Shown here: positions 44,853-54,073 of the stretch, piece by piece
Numbering within the stretch: position 1 is the stretch's first letter
How the letters are laid out: each line of letters starts with the position of its first letter
From: Blastococcus aggregatus
Lineage (GTDB): Bacteria > Actinomycetota > Actinomycetes > Mycobacteriales > Geodermatophilaceae
Direction of reading: 5' to 3'
Assembly: GCF_900221005.1 (NCBI RefSeq)
Contig: NZ_OBQI01000003.1
Location: 124,001-188,000 of the forward strand
DNA: 64,000 nucleotides
Translations under genes and position numbers: made by a program
The notes under the pieces: generated by a model
Told to the model about the DNA's origin: nothing
Database searches by the model: none
The model's input: only the letters and a program-made list of their open reading frames with translations

Positions 44853-45149
44853 TCAGCCCAGTCGTCGCAGGGCGTGTCGGGCGGCTCGCGCGGCGTCGAG
44901 CACCGGGGGGTTCGCGAAGGCGGCCTCGTCCATCAGGCCGAGTGCTCCCATGGCGGCACGGACGCTGGCCCGCGGATCGCCGTCGATCAGCGGTATCCGT
45001 TCGGTACGGGCACCGGCGAGTTCCAGCAACTCGGCGGCGTAGAGGCACTCCAGCGCGATGTCGGCGGGCACCTGCTCTCGGTCAGCGCCGACGGCGTCGA
45101 GGAGCGAGGCGGCATAGCTGAGTGGATCGCTGGCCACGTCGGCGGTCAT
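44853..45149 (-). CDS. Small hypothetical protein of the conjugation train
   Basis: 98 residues, acidic and helical (PLSYAASLLDAVGADREQVP; LECLYAAELLELAG; MGALGLMDEAAF), without known motifs. Its ATG overlaps the stop of the upstream gene (ATGA), and 3 bases separate it from the 440-residue gene. It is probably a small partner of its neighbours. Confidence 0.7.
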   Translation of the reverse strand: MTADVASDPLSYAASLLDAVGADREQVPADIALECLYAAELLELAGARTERIPLIDGDPRASVRAAMGALGLMDEAAFANPPVLDAARAARHALRRLG

Positions 45150-45739
45150 GACGGTCTCCTGTCCTGAGGGTTGGTTGTTTCGAGGCTGAGTCGGTGCGGC
45201 AGACCGGGCGGGATGCCGCGGAACATCTGTGGACCGCCAGGGCCGTTGTGGACGATCGGGGCCCCCTCGGTGGTCGCCGCGAGGTCACCGGTGGGGCTGA
45301 GCGCGGTCAGCGCGTCCGGGCAGTCGTCGAGCAATCGCCAGTGCAGCTCCCGGGCCGGATGACGGTCGGGCAGCGGCGCGGCGGCGGCCAGCGCGGGCAG
45401 CCGAACGGCGACGTCGTAGCCGGCGGCCGCAGCCCGGGTCAGCGCGGCGGCCAGCGGAAGCCAGTCCGGGTCGCGCACCAGGCGGGCATCGATCCGGACG
45501 ACGAACGCCCGCCAGGCCGACTCGGCTGCCATGTCGTCGGCGTCGTCCGGTTCGCTCTCCAGGTCGGCTGCGATCTGCAGGATGCGGGCGGCGATCGCCC
45601 GCCGGTGCCCGGCAGTGGGGGCGTCGCACCACGCGGTGAGCAGCTGTGGGGTATGGCGGGTCATCCAGCGGCGGCTGACTCGCACGCCGTCGAGTAGCGA
45701 CACCCAGTCCCCACGGCCGTGCGCGGCCGGGCGGCTCAC
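45146..45739 (-). CDS. Hypothetical protein of the conjugation train
   Basis: 197 residues. It begins GDWVSLLDGVRVSRRWMTRH and contains ADLESEPDDADDMAAESAWR, DPDWLPLAAALTRAAAAGYD and ARELHWRLLDDCPD. The segment DPDWLPLAAALTRAAAAGYD echoes the part of actinobacterial TraA-type proteins that reads 'WPALAERLTAADRAGLDA', also seen inside the relaxase here, so the two may share a small helical module. The GTG at 45739 overlaps the upstream stop (GTGA); a longer frame would run antisense-like through that gene. Confidence 0.7.
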   Translation of the reverse strand: MSRPAAHGRGDWVSLLDGVRVSRRWMTRHTPQLLTAWCDAPTAGHRRAIAARILQIAADLESEPDDADDMAAESAWRAFVVRIDARLVRDPDWLPLAAALTRAAAAGYDVAVRLPALAAAAPLPDRHPARELHWRLLDDCPDALTALSPTGDLAATTEGAPIVHNGPGGPQMFRGIPPGLPHRLSLETTNPQDRRPS

Positions 45740-46308
45740 GGCCTGCCTATCCCGCTGCCGGTCGATCCTGGCTCGCTCCCGGCGGGCGGGGTGAGGCCGA
45801 GGTCGCGGGCGAACAGCGCCCGCCGTGCTTCGGCGGCCTTCGGGCTGTCGTAGTCGGCAGCCCGGGATCGGGCGGGCCAGTCGGTGTGCCGGCCGGGCGG
45901 GCAACCCGTACCGAGTCGCTCACTCATCCGGGCGTGAAAGGTCGGTAACGCGTAGCGGTGCCACTCCTCCAGCCCGTGCGGGACCAGGGCGGCGGCGGCA
46001 GTGACGCGCAGGCAGGCAAGCACGGCGAGCTCCTGGACGAGGTGGGGGTGGGTGGGCCAGCAGGACGGGATGGCGTTCGTGGTCTGCCAGACGTAGGTGT
46101 GGTTGAGCCAGGCCGCGACGTCGTCCAGCCACGGCCACAACTGCTGCCGTACGACCGCCGAACAGGTGGCCGGGTCCCAGGGCCGGTCCAGCAATGGCAG
46201 GCCGGTGGGCTCGAGGCCGGCGTCCTCGGCCAGCCGGAGCTGATCGAGGGCGCGGCGCACCTCGTGCGGCGGCTTGGGAAACGTGACGGCGAGCTGGGAG
46301 CCGGTCAT
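45736..46308 (-). CDS. Hypothetical tryptophan-rich protein of the conjugation train
   Basis: 190 residues. The middle has many aromatic residues (VVRQQLWPWLDDVAAWLNHTYVW; PSCWPTHPHLVQELAVLACLR; EEWHRYALPTFHARM). The tryptophan spacing and the 'W...HP' pattern recall the DUF4913 proteins common on actinobacterial plasmids, but the match is weak. It overlaps the coupling-protein gene by ATGA. It is likely cytoplasmic. Confidence 0.65.
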   Translation of the reverse strand: MTGSQLAVTFPKPPHEVRRALDQLRLAEDAGLEPTGLPLLDRPWDPATCSAVVRQQLWPWLDDVAAWLNHTYVWQTTNAIPSCWPTHPHLVQELAVLACLRVTAAAALVPHGLEEWHRYALPTFHARMSERLGTGCPPGRHTDWPARSRAADYDSPKAAEARRALFARDLGLTPPAGSEPGSTGSGIGRP

Positions 46309-48233
46309 CGGATGTCCTGCCCGGTCGGCACCAGGCCGGCGTTGGCGGCCGCCTCGTGGGCGAGAGCGGCGCGCTCGGCCGAAGGCGCGGTCTCCTCGCG
46401 GGCAGCGGCGACGCGGTCGCGGGCTGCGGACTGGGCCGCGAGCAGCTCCCCGCCGCGGCGGCCGGTGAGGCAGCGGGTGAGCCGGGCGATCAGCGGTGGA
46501 GCGTTCTCCGCGACGACCAGGGCGCGGCCGGGCGGCAGCTGGCGGATCTCCTCCGGTCGCAGCACCGGCACGGTCTCACCGTGGGTGGATCGGCCCCACC
46601 CGGTTCCGCGGTATGTGTAGGAGGTACGCCGCACCCGGGTGGTGCCGAGCAGCTCGGAGAGCTCGCGGTAGAAGCCGCCGTCCTTGCCGCCGCCGAAGGC
46701 GACGATCACGTTGGTGAGCCCGAATAGGGCGCGGGCTTCGTCCTCGCCGTAGACGAGCACCAGCTGCCGCCAGGTCTGGGCGGCGTAGAGGAAGCTGACC
46801 CCGAGGGCCCGGTCGTTGGCCATCCGGGTGCGCAAGGTCGGCAGCGGCGCGGTGGAGGGCAGCTCGTCCAGGCAGGCCAGCAGCGGCGGGCACAGCCGCC
46901 CGGTGGGCGCGTCGCCGGCCAACTGCAGCGCGGTGTCGAGGACGTGCTCGGCCAGCGCGGTCATCAGCGGCGATGCCGAGGCGTAGGGGTCTTCGCGGCC
47001 GAGCAGGTAGACGGTGCCACCGGCGGACAGCAGCGCTGGGATGTCGGTGGCCGCCCGGCCGGGTCCGGGCACGCACCGGCGGCGGATGTCGGCCTGGAAG
47101 AACAAGGCCAGGGCCTGCTGCACGGTCGTCGTCGTGTTGCCGGCGGTGCGCGGATCGCCGTTCAAGGCGCCGTGCAGCAGCCCGTCCCAGAACGGCGCGG
47201 CGTGCGGATGGGCGCGCAGGATGTCGGCCGGCTGGCTGGCTGCCTGGGGGTGGGCGGCCCACTCCAGGACGTGCTCGATCGTGCGCCCGGTGAGCGCGGC
47301 GGCGTGTAGATAGGCCTGCAACACCTTGGCCGCCTCGAACGCGTAGAACCGCGCCGCGCTGTCGCTACTGCCGCCGGTGACCGCGCCGGTCACGGTGCCG
47401 GCGGTGAATGCCTTGGCGCGGCGCTCGGCGACCATCGGATCGACGCAGCCGGCGACCGGGTCCCACACCAGCTCCGGCAGGCCGGGCACCGCACCGAAGG
47501 GGTCGAGCACGGCGACCGGACGGTCGCCGGTGGCGCGCGCGTCGAGGGTGAGAAGCAAGTCCTCGGCCTTGGTCAGTGTCACCAGCGCTGGGCCGGGGGC
47601 GCCGAGCAACGCGGGGGCGAGCAGGTCCAGGGTCTTGCCGGAGCCCTGGGGGCCGTAGACGCCGGTGGCGCGGTCGAAGGGCACCCACAGTTCACCGGAG
47701 GCGGGGACGGTGGCGTGGCCCAACCGCCACCCGACCTCGCGCTCGATCGGCGTGCGGTCTCGCCGTCGGCGGCCGCTAGGCAGGTCCGGGCGGACAACGG
47801 AGGCGACCTGGCCAAGCCGGGCGCGGCCGAGGACCTCGGCGACCTGGCCGCGGGTGGCCATGCCCACTCCCCCGCCCAAGAATCGGTGTACGGCCCACGC
47901 CGCTCCCCCACTGCCGGTCAGGAACAGCACGAGGACGGTGATGACGGCGGCATACACGGCGCCCGTTCCAGGCAGTGCCGCGGCTTGTGTGGGGTCGAGA
48001 CCGGCGGCCAGGTCGCCGGTGAGCAGCCCGCCGACGGAGGCGACCAGCGCGGGCGATCCGGTCGGCCACACCCAGCCGCCGCCGGTCGCCAGGGTCGCGG
48101 CGGCTCGACCCACGGGCAGCAGCAGTGCGCCTGCGGTCAGCCAGACCACACCGGCGGCGGCGGGAACCTCCCAGCTGGCCGGACCGACGTCGGGCCGCGG
48201 GCGGCCGGCGCTCACCGCCGGCCTCCTGGACAT
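46305..48233 (-). CDS. Type IV coupling protein (VirD4/TraG-like ATPase)
   Basis: 642-residue DNA pump that links the relaxase-DNA complex to the secretion channel. Two N-terminal membrane segments (AAGVVWLTAGALLLPVG; AVYAAVITVLVLFLTG) precede the ATPase. Walker A is GVYGPQGSGKTLDLLAPAL near residue 195, Walker B is PPLLACLDELPS near 450, and the conserved end SFLYAAQTWRQLVLVYGEDEA with NVIVAFGG follows. The start at 48233 is a choice: an in-frame ATG at 48299 would overlap the peptidase gene by 20 bases, and GAGGAGGAG lies about 14 bases before 48233. Confidence 0.9.
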   Translation of the reverse strand: MSRRPAVSAGRPRPDVGPASWEVPAAAGVVWLTAGALLLPVGRAAATLATGGGWVWPTGSPALVASVGGLLTGDLAAGLDPTQAAALPGTGAVYAAVITVLVLFLTGSGGAAWAVHRFLGGGVGMATRGQVAEVLGRARLGQVASVVRPDLPSGRRRRDRTPIEREVGWRLGHATVPASGELWVPFDRATGVYGPQGSGKTLDLLAPALLGAPGPALVTLTKAEDLLLTLDARATGDRPVAVLDPFGAVPGLPELVWDPVAGCVDPMVAERRAKAFTAGTVTGAVTGGSSDSAARFYAFEAAKVLQAYLHAAALTGRTIEHVLEWAAHPQAASQPADILRAHPHAAPFWDGLLHGALNGDPRTAGNTTTTVQQALALFFQADIRRRCVPGPGRAATDIPALLSAGGTVYLLGREDPYASASPLMTALAEHVLDTALQLAGDAPTGRLCPPLLACLDELPSTAPLPTLRTRMANDRALGVSFLYAAQTWRQLVLVYGEDEARALFGLTNVIVAFGGGKDGGFYRELSELLGTTRVRRTSYTYRGTGWGRSTHGETVPVLRPEEIRQLPPGRALVVAENAPPLIARLTRCLTGRRGGELLAAQSAARDRVAAAREETAPSAERAALAHEAAANAGLVPTGQDIR

Positions 48234-48279
48234 GCAGCGTTCATGGCTCCTCCTCGGTCTCGCGGCATTGGTGGCGGAC

Positions 48280-49449
48280 TCATGCGGGGTTGGGGGCATG
48301 TAGATCGACGCCGCGGTCGACCAGCCAAGGGACGGGGTCGATCGGCGCTCCGTCGACGCGGACCTCGAAGTGCAGGTGGACGCCGGTGCTGTTGCCGGTG
48401 GAGCCCTGGAAACCGATCAGCGCACCAGCGGGCACCTGCTGGCCGGGCGTGACGGTGTAGCCGGACAGGTGCGCGTACCGGGTGGTCACGCCGACGCCGT
48501 GGTCGAGTTCGACGAGGTTGCCGTAACCAGCCAGGTTCAGGCTGCCGTCGCGATCGCAGTAGGCGCTGGTGCAGGCGGCGGTGGTCACGGTGCCGTCGGC
48601 GGCGGCGTACACGGGGGTGTTGCGAGGCCCTGCGATGTCGACCCCGGCGTGCAGGGTGCCCCACCGCTGCCCGTACTCGGAGGTGACCGTTCCGGTGCTG
48701 GGCCCGACCCACGACCCGGCAGCCACCGGGAGGCCCGGGCAGACAGCGGACGCTGCACCGGTCGCGTCGGCAGCGGTCGCCTGGGCGGCCGGCCACAGCA
48801 TGGCGGTCAGCTCTCGGGCCAGCGGTTCCCAGCGGGCGTACGCCGACCCGTATGCCGACACTTGCACAGCCTGCGCTGCACGGGTGAGCGACATCGTCTG
48901 CCAGTTGGGCACCTCGACGAGCCGGGCGTAGAAGGCCTCGGCGGCGTAGACGGGATCCATCAACTGCGCGGGGGTGCCCCAGCCGGCGATCCACCGCTGC
49001 TGGAAGGTGTTGACGCTGTCGTGGTCGGAGCCCAGCCCGTCATGCGCGTACTGCAGGCTGGTGGCGGTCACCGCGGCCTGCTCGGCGGTGAGTTCGGGGC
49101 TGCTGCCGTCGTTGGCCAGCATCCGGAATCGGGACTCCTGGTAGGCGGTGGCCAGCGCCACGGTGGCCGCGTACGGCCCGAGCCCGCGCACCGCGGCGAC
49201 GTTCACGATGGTCTGCGCCTGCCCCATCTGAACGGCGTCCAGCTCGATGCCGGCGACGGTCGCGCCGGTGCCACCGGTCGAGCAGGCGGACGAGACCGCC
49301 TGCGTCGATGCCTCCGGAGCTACAAGAACGGCCAACGGGATCAGCAACACGGTGAGCCCGACCAGCACCGGTAGCGCAATCGGAATAGCGGCCTTCCACA
49401 GCCATCGCGTCGCGTACGCCTGGGCCAATCCTTCCGCCGTCCCGCTCAC
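48280..49449 (-). CDS. M23 family peptidase with lytic-transglycosylase-like N-terminal part
   Basis: 389-residue wall-opening enzyme. One membrane anchor (AAIPIALPVLVGLTVLLIPLAVLV) is followed by an extracellular region, ATAYQESRFRMLAND...FQQRWIAGWGTPAQLMDPVYAAEAFY, resembling lysozyme-like domains seen in conjugation. The C-terminal LytM domain has RWGTLHAGVDIAGPRNTPVYAA and GVHLHFEVR, which hold the zinc ligands. It would cut peptidoglycan to make room for the secretion channel. The GTG at 49449 overlaps the VirB4-like stop (GTGA). Confidence 0.9.
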   Translation of the reverse strand: MSGTAEGLAQAYATRWLWKAAIPIALPVLVGLTVLLIPLAVLVAPEASTQAVSSACSTGGTGATVAGIELDAVQMGQAQTIVNVAAVRGLGPYAATVALATAYQESRFRMLANDGSSPELTAEQAAVTATSLQYAHDGLGSDHDSVNTFQQRWIAGWGTPAQLMDPVYAAEAFYARLVEVPNWQTMSLTRAAQAVQVSAYGSAYARWEPLARELTAMLWPAAQATAADATGAASAVCPGLPVAAGSWVGPSTGTVTSEYGQRWGTLHAGVDIAGPRNTPVYAAADGTVTTAACTSAYCDRDGSLNLAGYGNLVELDHGVGVTTRYAHLSGYTVTPGQQVPAGALIGFQGSTGNSTGVHLHFEVRVDGAPIDPVPWLVDRGVDLHAPNPA

Positions 49450-50954
49450 GCCGGACCTCCAGCGGTGAGGGCCTCGTTGGTATCGGTCAGTCGCAACTCG
49501 GGCGCGGTGAGGACGGTCTGCACCTTGAACGCCCGATCCCCGACCAGCCACAGCGCCCGGCCCTTGCCCGCGACGGCCCAGCCGGTGACCACCCGCTGGG
49601 CCATCGGCGCCAGGCCGAGCAGGCTGCCGAGCTCGTCGCCGACGGCCTGGTCCTGGCCGTGCAGCACCTTCACGTCGCACAGGTGCAGCAGGTCGCGGGC
49701 GATGGCCACCGCCTGCGACGCGGCGTCGCCGGCGGTGAGCATGTCCGAGGGCTTGTGCGCCAGCAGGATCTGCACGTCGGCGTCCCGGCGGGACAGCCGC
49801 AAGTTGGCGTCGAGACTTTTCATCGCCTCAGTGCCCAGGCGCATCTGCCGCCAGGTCTCGTCGCGCACGACGATGCGCAGATCACCCGGGTCGGCAATCT
49901 CCCGCATCGCCTGCCCCCACGAGTTGAGGCAGGTCAGCGCAATACCGACGGCCTGATCACCGAGCGGCTCCAGCCGGGACAGCGACAGCGACTGGATCGG
50001 CGCGCGCCAGTCAACGTCGATGCTGGTGTGGTCGTCGAACAGCCCCGCCAAGGAACCCTTGACCAGGGCGCCAAGGGCGTCACGCAAGATGCGGGTGGCG
50101 TCGAGGAAGTGCCGGCGGTCGGCGTACCGGCAGCTGGCGACCAACTCGTCGGGAGGCTCGTCGAGCGCCCGCCACAACTGCGGGATCGTGGGCTCGGTCA
50201 GCCGGGTGGCGCCGCCGCGGTAGCCGGTGAGCAGCCGCAGCGCCTCCCCCACCGCGGTCTCCTCCACCGGGCCAAACGGCACAGACTGGGAGCCGACCAG
50301 GCCGCGCAGCAGCACGAGCCACCGGGCGAAGATGATCGCCTCACGGCGGCGCGCCTCGGCGGCGTCCAGGCGCTCCCACCGGTAGCCAAGGGGGCCGAAA
50401 GCCAATGGGTTGACCCGGGCGGGCAGGCCCGAGCCGATGACGAACGGCTCCACCCCCAGCTCGCGGCACAGCGGTTCGTACTCGTCCTTGGTGTCCCCCA
50501 GGATCAGCGTGCGGTAGCCGTAGCCGAGCATCCGCAGCGCGAACGCCTTGACCGTGGCGGACTTGCCGCGGCCGGGCTTGCCGAAGACGACGACGTTGGG
50601 ATTGGTGACCGGGATGGCGTCGTCGGTGACCCAGCCGACCGGGTCGCAGTAGAACGTCCCTCCGGAGAGCAGGTCGATGCCCATCTGTGCGCCGGTGGGC
50701 GGCAGGCCGGGCGTGGGGATCAGCGGCCACGCCACCGGGGTCTGCTCCGAAGTCATCCGCCACACCGACAGCGGCGCCGGTGTCGCGGCCCGGCCCCGGC
50801 CGCGGCCGCGGGGGCCGCGGCGGGGCACCAGAACGGGAAACGACCCCCGCTCGCGGGGCGCCGCCGGTGCAGGGAGAGCGGTGGGCAGGCGGTGGCCGAA
50901 GTCATCGAGCAGGACGGCGACATCGCGCCCGCGGCGGGAAAGGCGGCGGGTCAT
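49446..50954 (-). CDS. VirB4-like conjugation ATPase
   Basis: 502-residue ATPase of the VirB4/TraC type, without the long N-terminal domain of proteobacterial VirB4. Walker A is VVVFGKPGRGKSATVKAFALRM near residue 121. TLILGDTKDEYEPLCRELG follows. Walker B is LRIVVRDETWRQM near 360, then RRDADVQILLAHKPSDM, the arginine/sensor segment of the family. The arginine-rich start (TRRLSRRGRDVAVLLDDFG) may touch the membrane. It would energise pilus assembly and substrate transfer. It overlaps the SCO6880-family gene by ATGA. Confidence 0.9.
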   Translation of the reverse strand: MTRRLSRRGRDVAVLLDDFGHRLPTALPAPAAPRERGSFPVLVPRRGPRGRGRGRAATPAPLSVWRMTSEQTPVAWPLIPTPGLPPTGAQMGIDLLSGGTFYCDPVGWVTDDAIPVTNPNVVVFGKPGRGKSATVKAFALRMLGYGYRTLILGDTKDEYEPLCRELGVEPFVIGSGLPARVNPLAFGPLGYRWERLDAAEARRREAIIFARWLVLLRGLVGSQSVPFGPVEETAVGEALRLLTGYRGGATRLTEPTIPQLWRALDEPPDELVASCRYADRRHFLDATRILRDALGALVKGSLAGLFDDHTSIDVDWRAPIQSLSLSRLEPLGDQAVGIALTCLNSWGQAMREIADPGDLRIVVRDETWRQMRLGTEAMKSLDANLRLSRRDADVQILLAHKPSDMLTAGDAASQAVAIARDLLHLCDVKVLHGQDQAVGDELGSLLGLAPMAQRVVTGWAVAGKGRALWLVGDRAFKVQTVLTAPELRLTDTNEALTAGGPA

Positions 50955-52465
50955 CGTCGTCCTCGCCGGTTCGGCAGCCCCACGCCGAGGGGGATGGCAG
51001 CGGCAGCGAAGCCAGCATCCTGCGCCAGGTCCAGCCGCAGCGGCACGAATCCGGCGGCGCGAACGGAGGCGGACAACCGGCGGCCGTGCTCGGCCACCGG
51101 CCAGGACGCCGGCACAGTGACGCAGGCAGCGACGGCAAGACGAACCAGTGCCCGGCCGGTAGCCAACTTCTCGTCGGCGGCACCGATTCGCTCGGTGTCC
51201 CGGCGCTGGCGAGCCCGCTGCCGGAAGCCCATCCGGGCGCGCATCTCGTTGCCGGTGGTGGCGCTCATCTCCTCCCGGCCCACCATCCTGGTGGCCCGCT
51301 CCAGCGGCAGCGGAGCAAGGAACACCGTCAGGCAGCGCCGCTCTCCCGCCGTGGTCGGCACCAGCACGGGAGCCAACGCACCGAGCACCGCCCCCTGGTC
51401 GGGCAACAGAATCGTGTCGGTGACCGACGCCCACGCGTCGTGCACGTAGTGCCGCACCTCGGCGCGCGCCTGGGTGGGGCCGGCGGCGGCCATCGGCACC
51501 CACGCGGCCAGCCCCTGCCCGGACGCGGCGGCCAGGTCAGCGGCGACCAGCTGGCCGCGGTCGCCGGGGGCGAAGCCGGTGCGCACCGCGGCGGCCAGTG
51601 CGGCGGAGTCCAGCCAAGCCACCGCGGTGCAGCCGACCGGGCCGCGCAGTGCGGCCTCGACCTCGGCCATCACTCCGTGCAGCACTCGGGCGCGGCCGTC
51701 CACCCCTCCGCCGGCTTCTTTCGCGGCGCGAGCGATCCGGCTCTCGCCGGCGACGACGGTGATGAAGGCCTCGGTGCGCACTGCCGCCGGGGTCAGCATC
51801 GCGCCCAGCAGCGCGTTGACTTGAGTGGCCAATGTCGGCGCGTCGCCGCGGGTGTGCGCGTGTTCCCAGGTGGCGCGTTCGGCGCCGTCGTCGGGCACGG
51901 TCCGCAGGTGCACGGCGAGGGTGTCGATCAGTTCGGTGCGTGCGGTCAGCTCGCACAGCTCGGCCAGCCCGGCCGCCATCCGATCCCGTTCACCCGGCTC
52001 GGCCAGCCCGATACCCGGATGGACGATCCGGGCCACTGCCGCCCAGGTGCGCGCCGCGGAGTCCTGCACGATTACCGGGCGGTCGAACAGCTGCCCGAAG
52101 GGCGGCCCGTCGTGGGTACGGATGCCGGCCAACACTCCGGGCAGATCCGCCTCGGCCAGGTCGTCGGCCGTTCCCGATGCGGCGCTGGAGCCGAACGCCG
52201 TCCATCCCATGAGGACTCCGATCGCGTGCAGAAGCAGGTCGGCGAACCAGCGGCCGGCCGCGCGGCCCCGGACGGGCACCAGCAGCACCGCGGCCAGCAG
52301 CGCCCACACCGGCAGCCAGCCGAAGAAGAGCCCCCAGGCCTGGGCGTTCAGCGCCAGCAGGGCCGGCATTCCAGAGAGCGCCACCAGAGCCAGTTGGGCG
52401 CCGGTCATCCCGAGGAACCAGCCCGAGACGTCCCGGGAGTAGTCGCCGTAGCGGTGAGCGCTCAC
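50951..52465 (-). CDS. SCO6880 family membrane protein of the type IV secretion system
   Basis: 504 residues. Two or three membrane segments stand at residues 15-85 (LALVALSGMPALLALNAQAWG; LPVWALLAAVLLVPV) and the rest is soluble. The N terminus RYGDYSRDVSGWFLGM and the later AVLGALAPVLVPTTAGERRCLTVFLAPLPLERATRMV are the SCO6880 pattern. The family is always found with a VirB4-like ATPase and a polytopic protein in actinobacterial conjugation modules and probably replaces VirB3 plus the VirB4 N-terminal domain. The GTG at 52465 is the expected coupled start. Confidence 0.88.
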   Translation of the reverse strand: MSAHRYGDYSRDVSGWFLGMTGAQLALVALSGMPALLALNAQAWGLFFGWLPVWALLAAVLLVPVRGRAAGRWFADLLLHAIGVLMGWTAFGSSAASGTADDLAEADLPGVLAGIRTHDGPPFGQLFDRPVIVQDSAARTWAAVARIVHPGIGLAEPGERDRMAAGLAELCELTARTELIDTLAVHLRTVPDDGAERATWEHAHTRGDAPTLATQVNALLGAMLTPAAVRTEAFITVVAGESRIARAAKEAGGGVDGRARVLHGVMAEVEAALRGPVGCTAVAWLDSAALAAAVRTGFAPGDRGQLVAADLAAASGQGLAAWVPMAAAGPTQARAEVRHYVHDAWASVTDTILLPDQGAVLGALAPVLVPTTAGERRCLTVFLAPLPLERATRMVGREEMSATTGNEMRARMGFRQRARQRRDTERIGAADEKLATGRALVRLAVAACVTVPASWPVAEHGRRLSASVRAAGFVPLRLDLAQDAGFAAAAIPLGVGLPNRRGRR

Positions 52466-52528
52466 CGGGTACCTCCACCGGCAGGCCCGTCGCCTCGACG
52501 AGGTGGCCGGGGAGCCGGAGGACCGGCA

Positions 52529-54073
52529 TCACCCGGGTCGGCCGGGCTGTCGTTCCGGTCGGTGCCCGTCGGCCCGTACGCGGCCGGACCTGCGGCACCC
52601 GGCGGGGGGGGTGCCGTCGTCCGTTCGCGCTGATTGCCCCGCCCCCGCCGAGCCCGGCGCCGCTCGGCCGTGTCCGTTGGAGCCGGGAGCGGCCCGACCG
52701 GGTACCGACGGTCCGTAGTAGTGCGCGGAGTGCCCGATCCCGGCGCCCGAGAGCACGTCGGCTGCCGATGCGGCTACCCCTGCGGCCAGCCGGCCCGCCT
52801 GGGCGGTGCCGACCGTGAGTCCGTGCAGCACGCCGGCGAACCGGCCTTGGGTGGCGGAGTCCGCGGTCGACTCACCCTGCGCTCGGTCTCCAGCCAGCTG
52901 GGCCGCGGCGCCTGTCGCGGCCACCCCGCCGGAGGCCGCGACGGCCGCGGCCCCCGCGGCCCGTCCACCACCCCGACCGCCGAGGTTGCCCAGCGCGCCC
53001 ATCGCGCCGCCGGAGGCGGCCAGCGAGGAGCGAAGCGACGCGCCGCTGGATGTTCCCGGGTCGACGAAGGCCAGTAGCCGGAACAGCGCCAGCGGGCAGA
53101 TCGCGGCGAGCAGGATCAGCAGGCAGCCGACCACCGCCATGCCGACCGCTTGCTCGGTGCTGGTCTCCTTGGCTCCGGTGACGATGCCCTCGGTGATGGT
53201 GACTCCCACGCCGAGGACGAGCACGGCCACCGGGGCGACCAGCAGCGCAGCGAGGAACCAGCGAAGGCTGCGCCAGAACCAGGAGCTCGCCGTCTGTGCC
53301 AGCAGCCCGCCGGCCGAGATCGCCGAGGTTGCCGCCAGCACGATCAGCGCCGCCTCGCGGACCAGCATCAGCAGCAGGAAGCCGGCGCTGGCCGGCACCA
53401 GCAGGAAGATCGAACAGACGCCCGGGACAGTCGCGACCGTGCCGTCGACCAGATCACGGCCCACGCTGATCGACGGTTCGAAAGAAGCCATGTTGTCGAT
53501 GCCCAGCAGGTTGCGCAGCAGGGCGGTGGTCAGCCCGGAGACGCCGGTGACCAGCAGCGCGGCCACGCCGACGTAGCCGGCCCAGACCAGCCCGAACTGC
53601 AGCAGGCCGATCAGCAGCCGGCCGAGTGTCTCCCCGTCCCGGCGCACCGCCGCGACGCCCAGCTGCACCATGGCCATCAGCGCCGCCACGGTCGCCCCGA
53701 TGCCGAAGGTCACCGGATACACCGCCGCCAGCGGTCCGTCGGCGGACAGGTCCGGGGTGGCCAGGGCATCGATCACCGAGAAGGCCAGGCCCAGTAGCCA
53801 GAGGCCGGCCTCCCACAACGAGAGCATGGCGTTGACCCACACATCGGCGACCGCGGCGCCAGCGACCTCACCGAGCACGCAGAACGGATTGAGCGGCAGG
53901 CACGACAGAACCCCGTCGTCGGCGGCCGGTTCCGCTGGAAAAGCGAGCACCGTGGAGTCGGCCGACGCCGAGGAGGCCGTCGCCACCCAGGCCAGCGCGG
54001 TCAGGACGAGAACAAGGACCAGCACACGCGGCGACACCGGCCCGCCGCGCCCTCCGAACCAGCGCCTAGACAT
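52529..54073 (-). CDS. TrbL/VirB6-like polytopic membrane protein (possible C-terminal frameshift)
   Basis: 514 residues. A signal-like start (VLVLVLVLTALAWVATASSASA) is followed by about seven membrane segments and then a Gly/Ala-rich tail (GGRGGGRAAGAAAVAASGGV). This is the VirB6/TrbL channel component. At a run of eight G (plus strand 52604-52611) the frame goes into an unlikely basic end with a stop at 52529. Removing one base there yields a proline-rich tail ending at 52462, exactly overlapping the next start as GTGA, like every other junction here. The true C terminus is probably at 52462. The start at 54073 overlaps the upstream gene by 8 bases. Confidence 0.85.
   Translation of the reverse strand: MSRRWFGGRGGPVSPRVLVLVLVLTALAWVATASSASADSTVLAFPAEPAADDGVLSCLPLNPFCVLGEVAGAAVADVWVNAMLSLWEAGLWLLGLAFSVIDALATPDLSADGPLAAVYPVTFGIGATVAALMAMVQLGVAAVRRDGETLGRLLIGLLQFGLVWAGYVGVAALLVTGVSGLTTALLRNLLGIDNMASFEPSISVGRDLVDGTVATVPGVCSIFLLVPASAGFLLLMLVREAALIVLAATSAISAGGLLAQTASSWFWRSLRWFLAALLVAPVAVLVLGVGVTITEGIVTGAKETSTEQAVGMAVVGCLLILLAAICPLALFRLLAFVDPGTSSGASLRSSLAASGGAMGALGNLGGRGGGRAAGAAAVAASGGVAATGAAAQLAGDRAQGESTADSATQGRFAGVLHGLTVGTAQAGRLAAGVAASAADVLSGAGIGHSAHYYGPSVPGRAAPGSNGHGRAAPGSAGAGQSARTDDGTPPAGCRRSGRVRADGHRPERQPGRPG
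52604..52611. repeat. G8 homopolymer inside the TrbL-like gene
   Basis: Eight G in a row on the plus strand, equal to C8 in the coding strand. It marks the point where the reading frame leaves the one that would end in the coupled GTGA overlap. It is either a sequencing error or a slippage-prone site. Confidence 0.9.
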
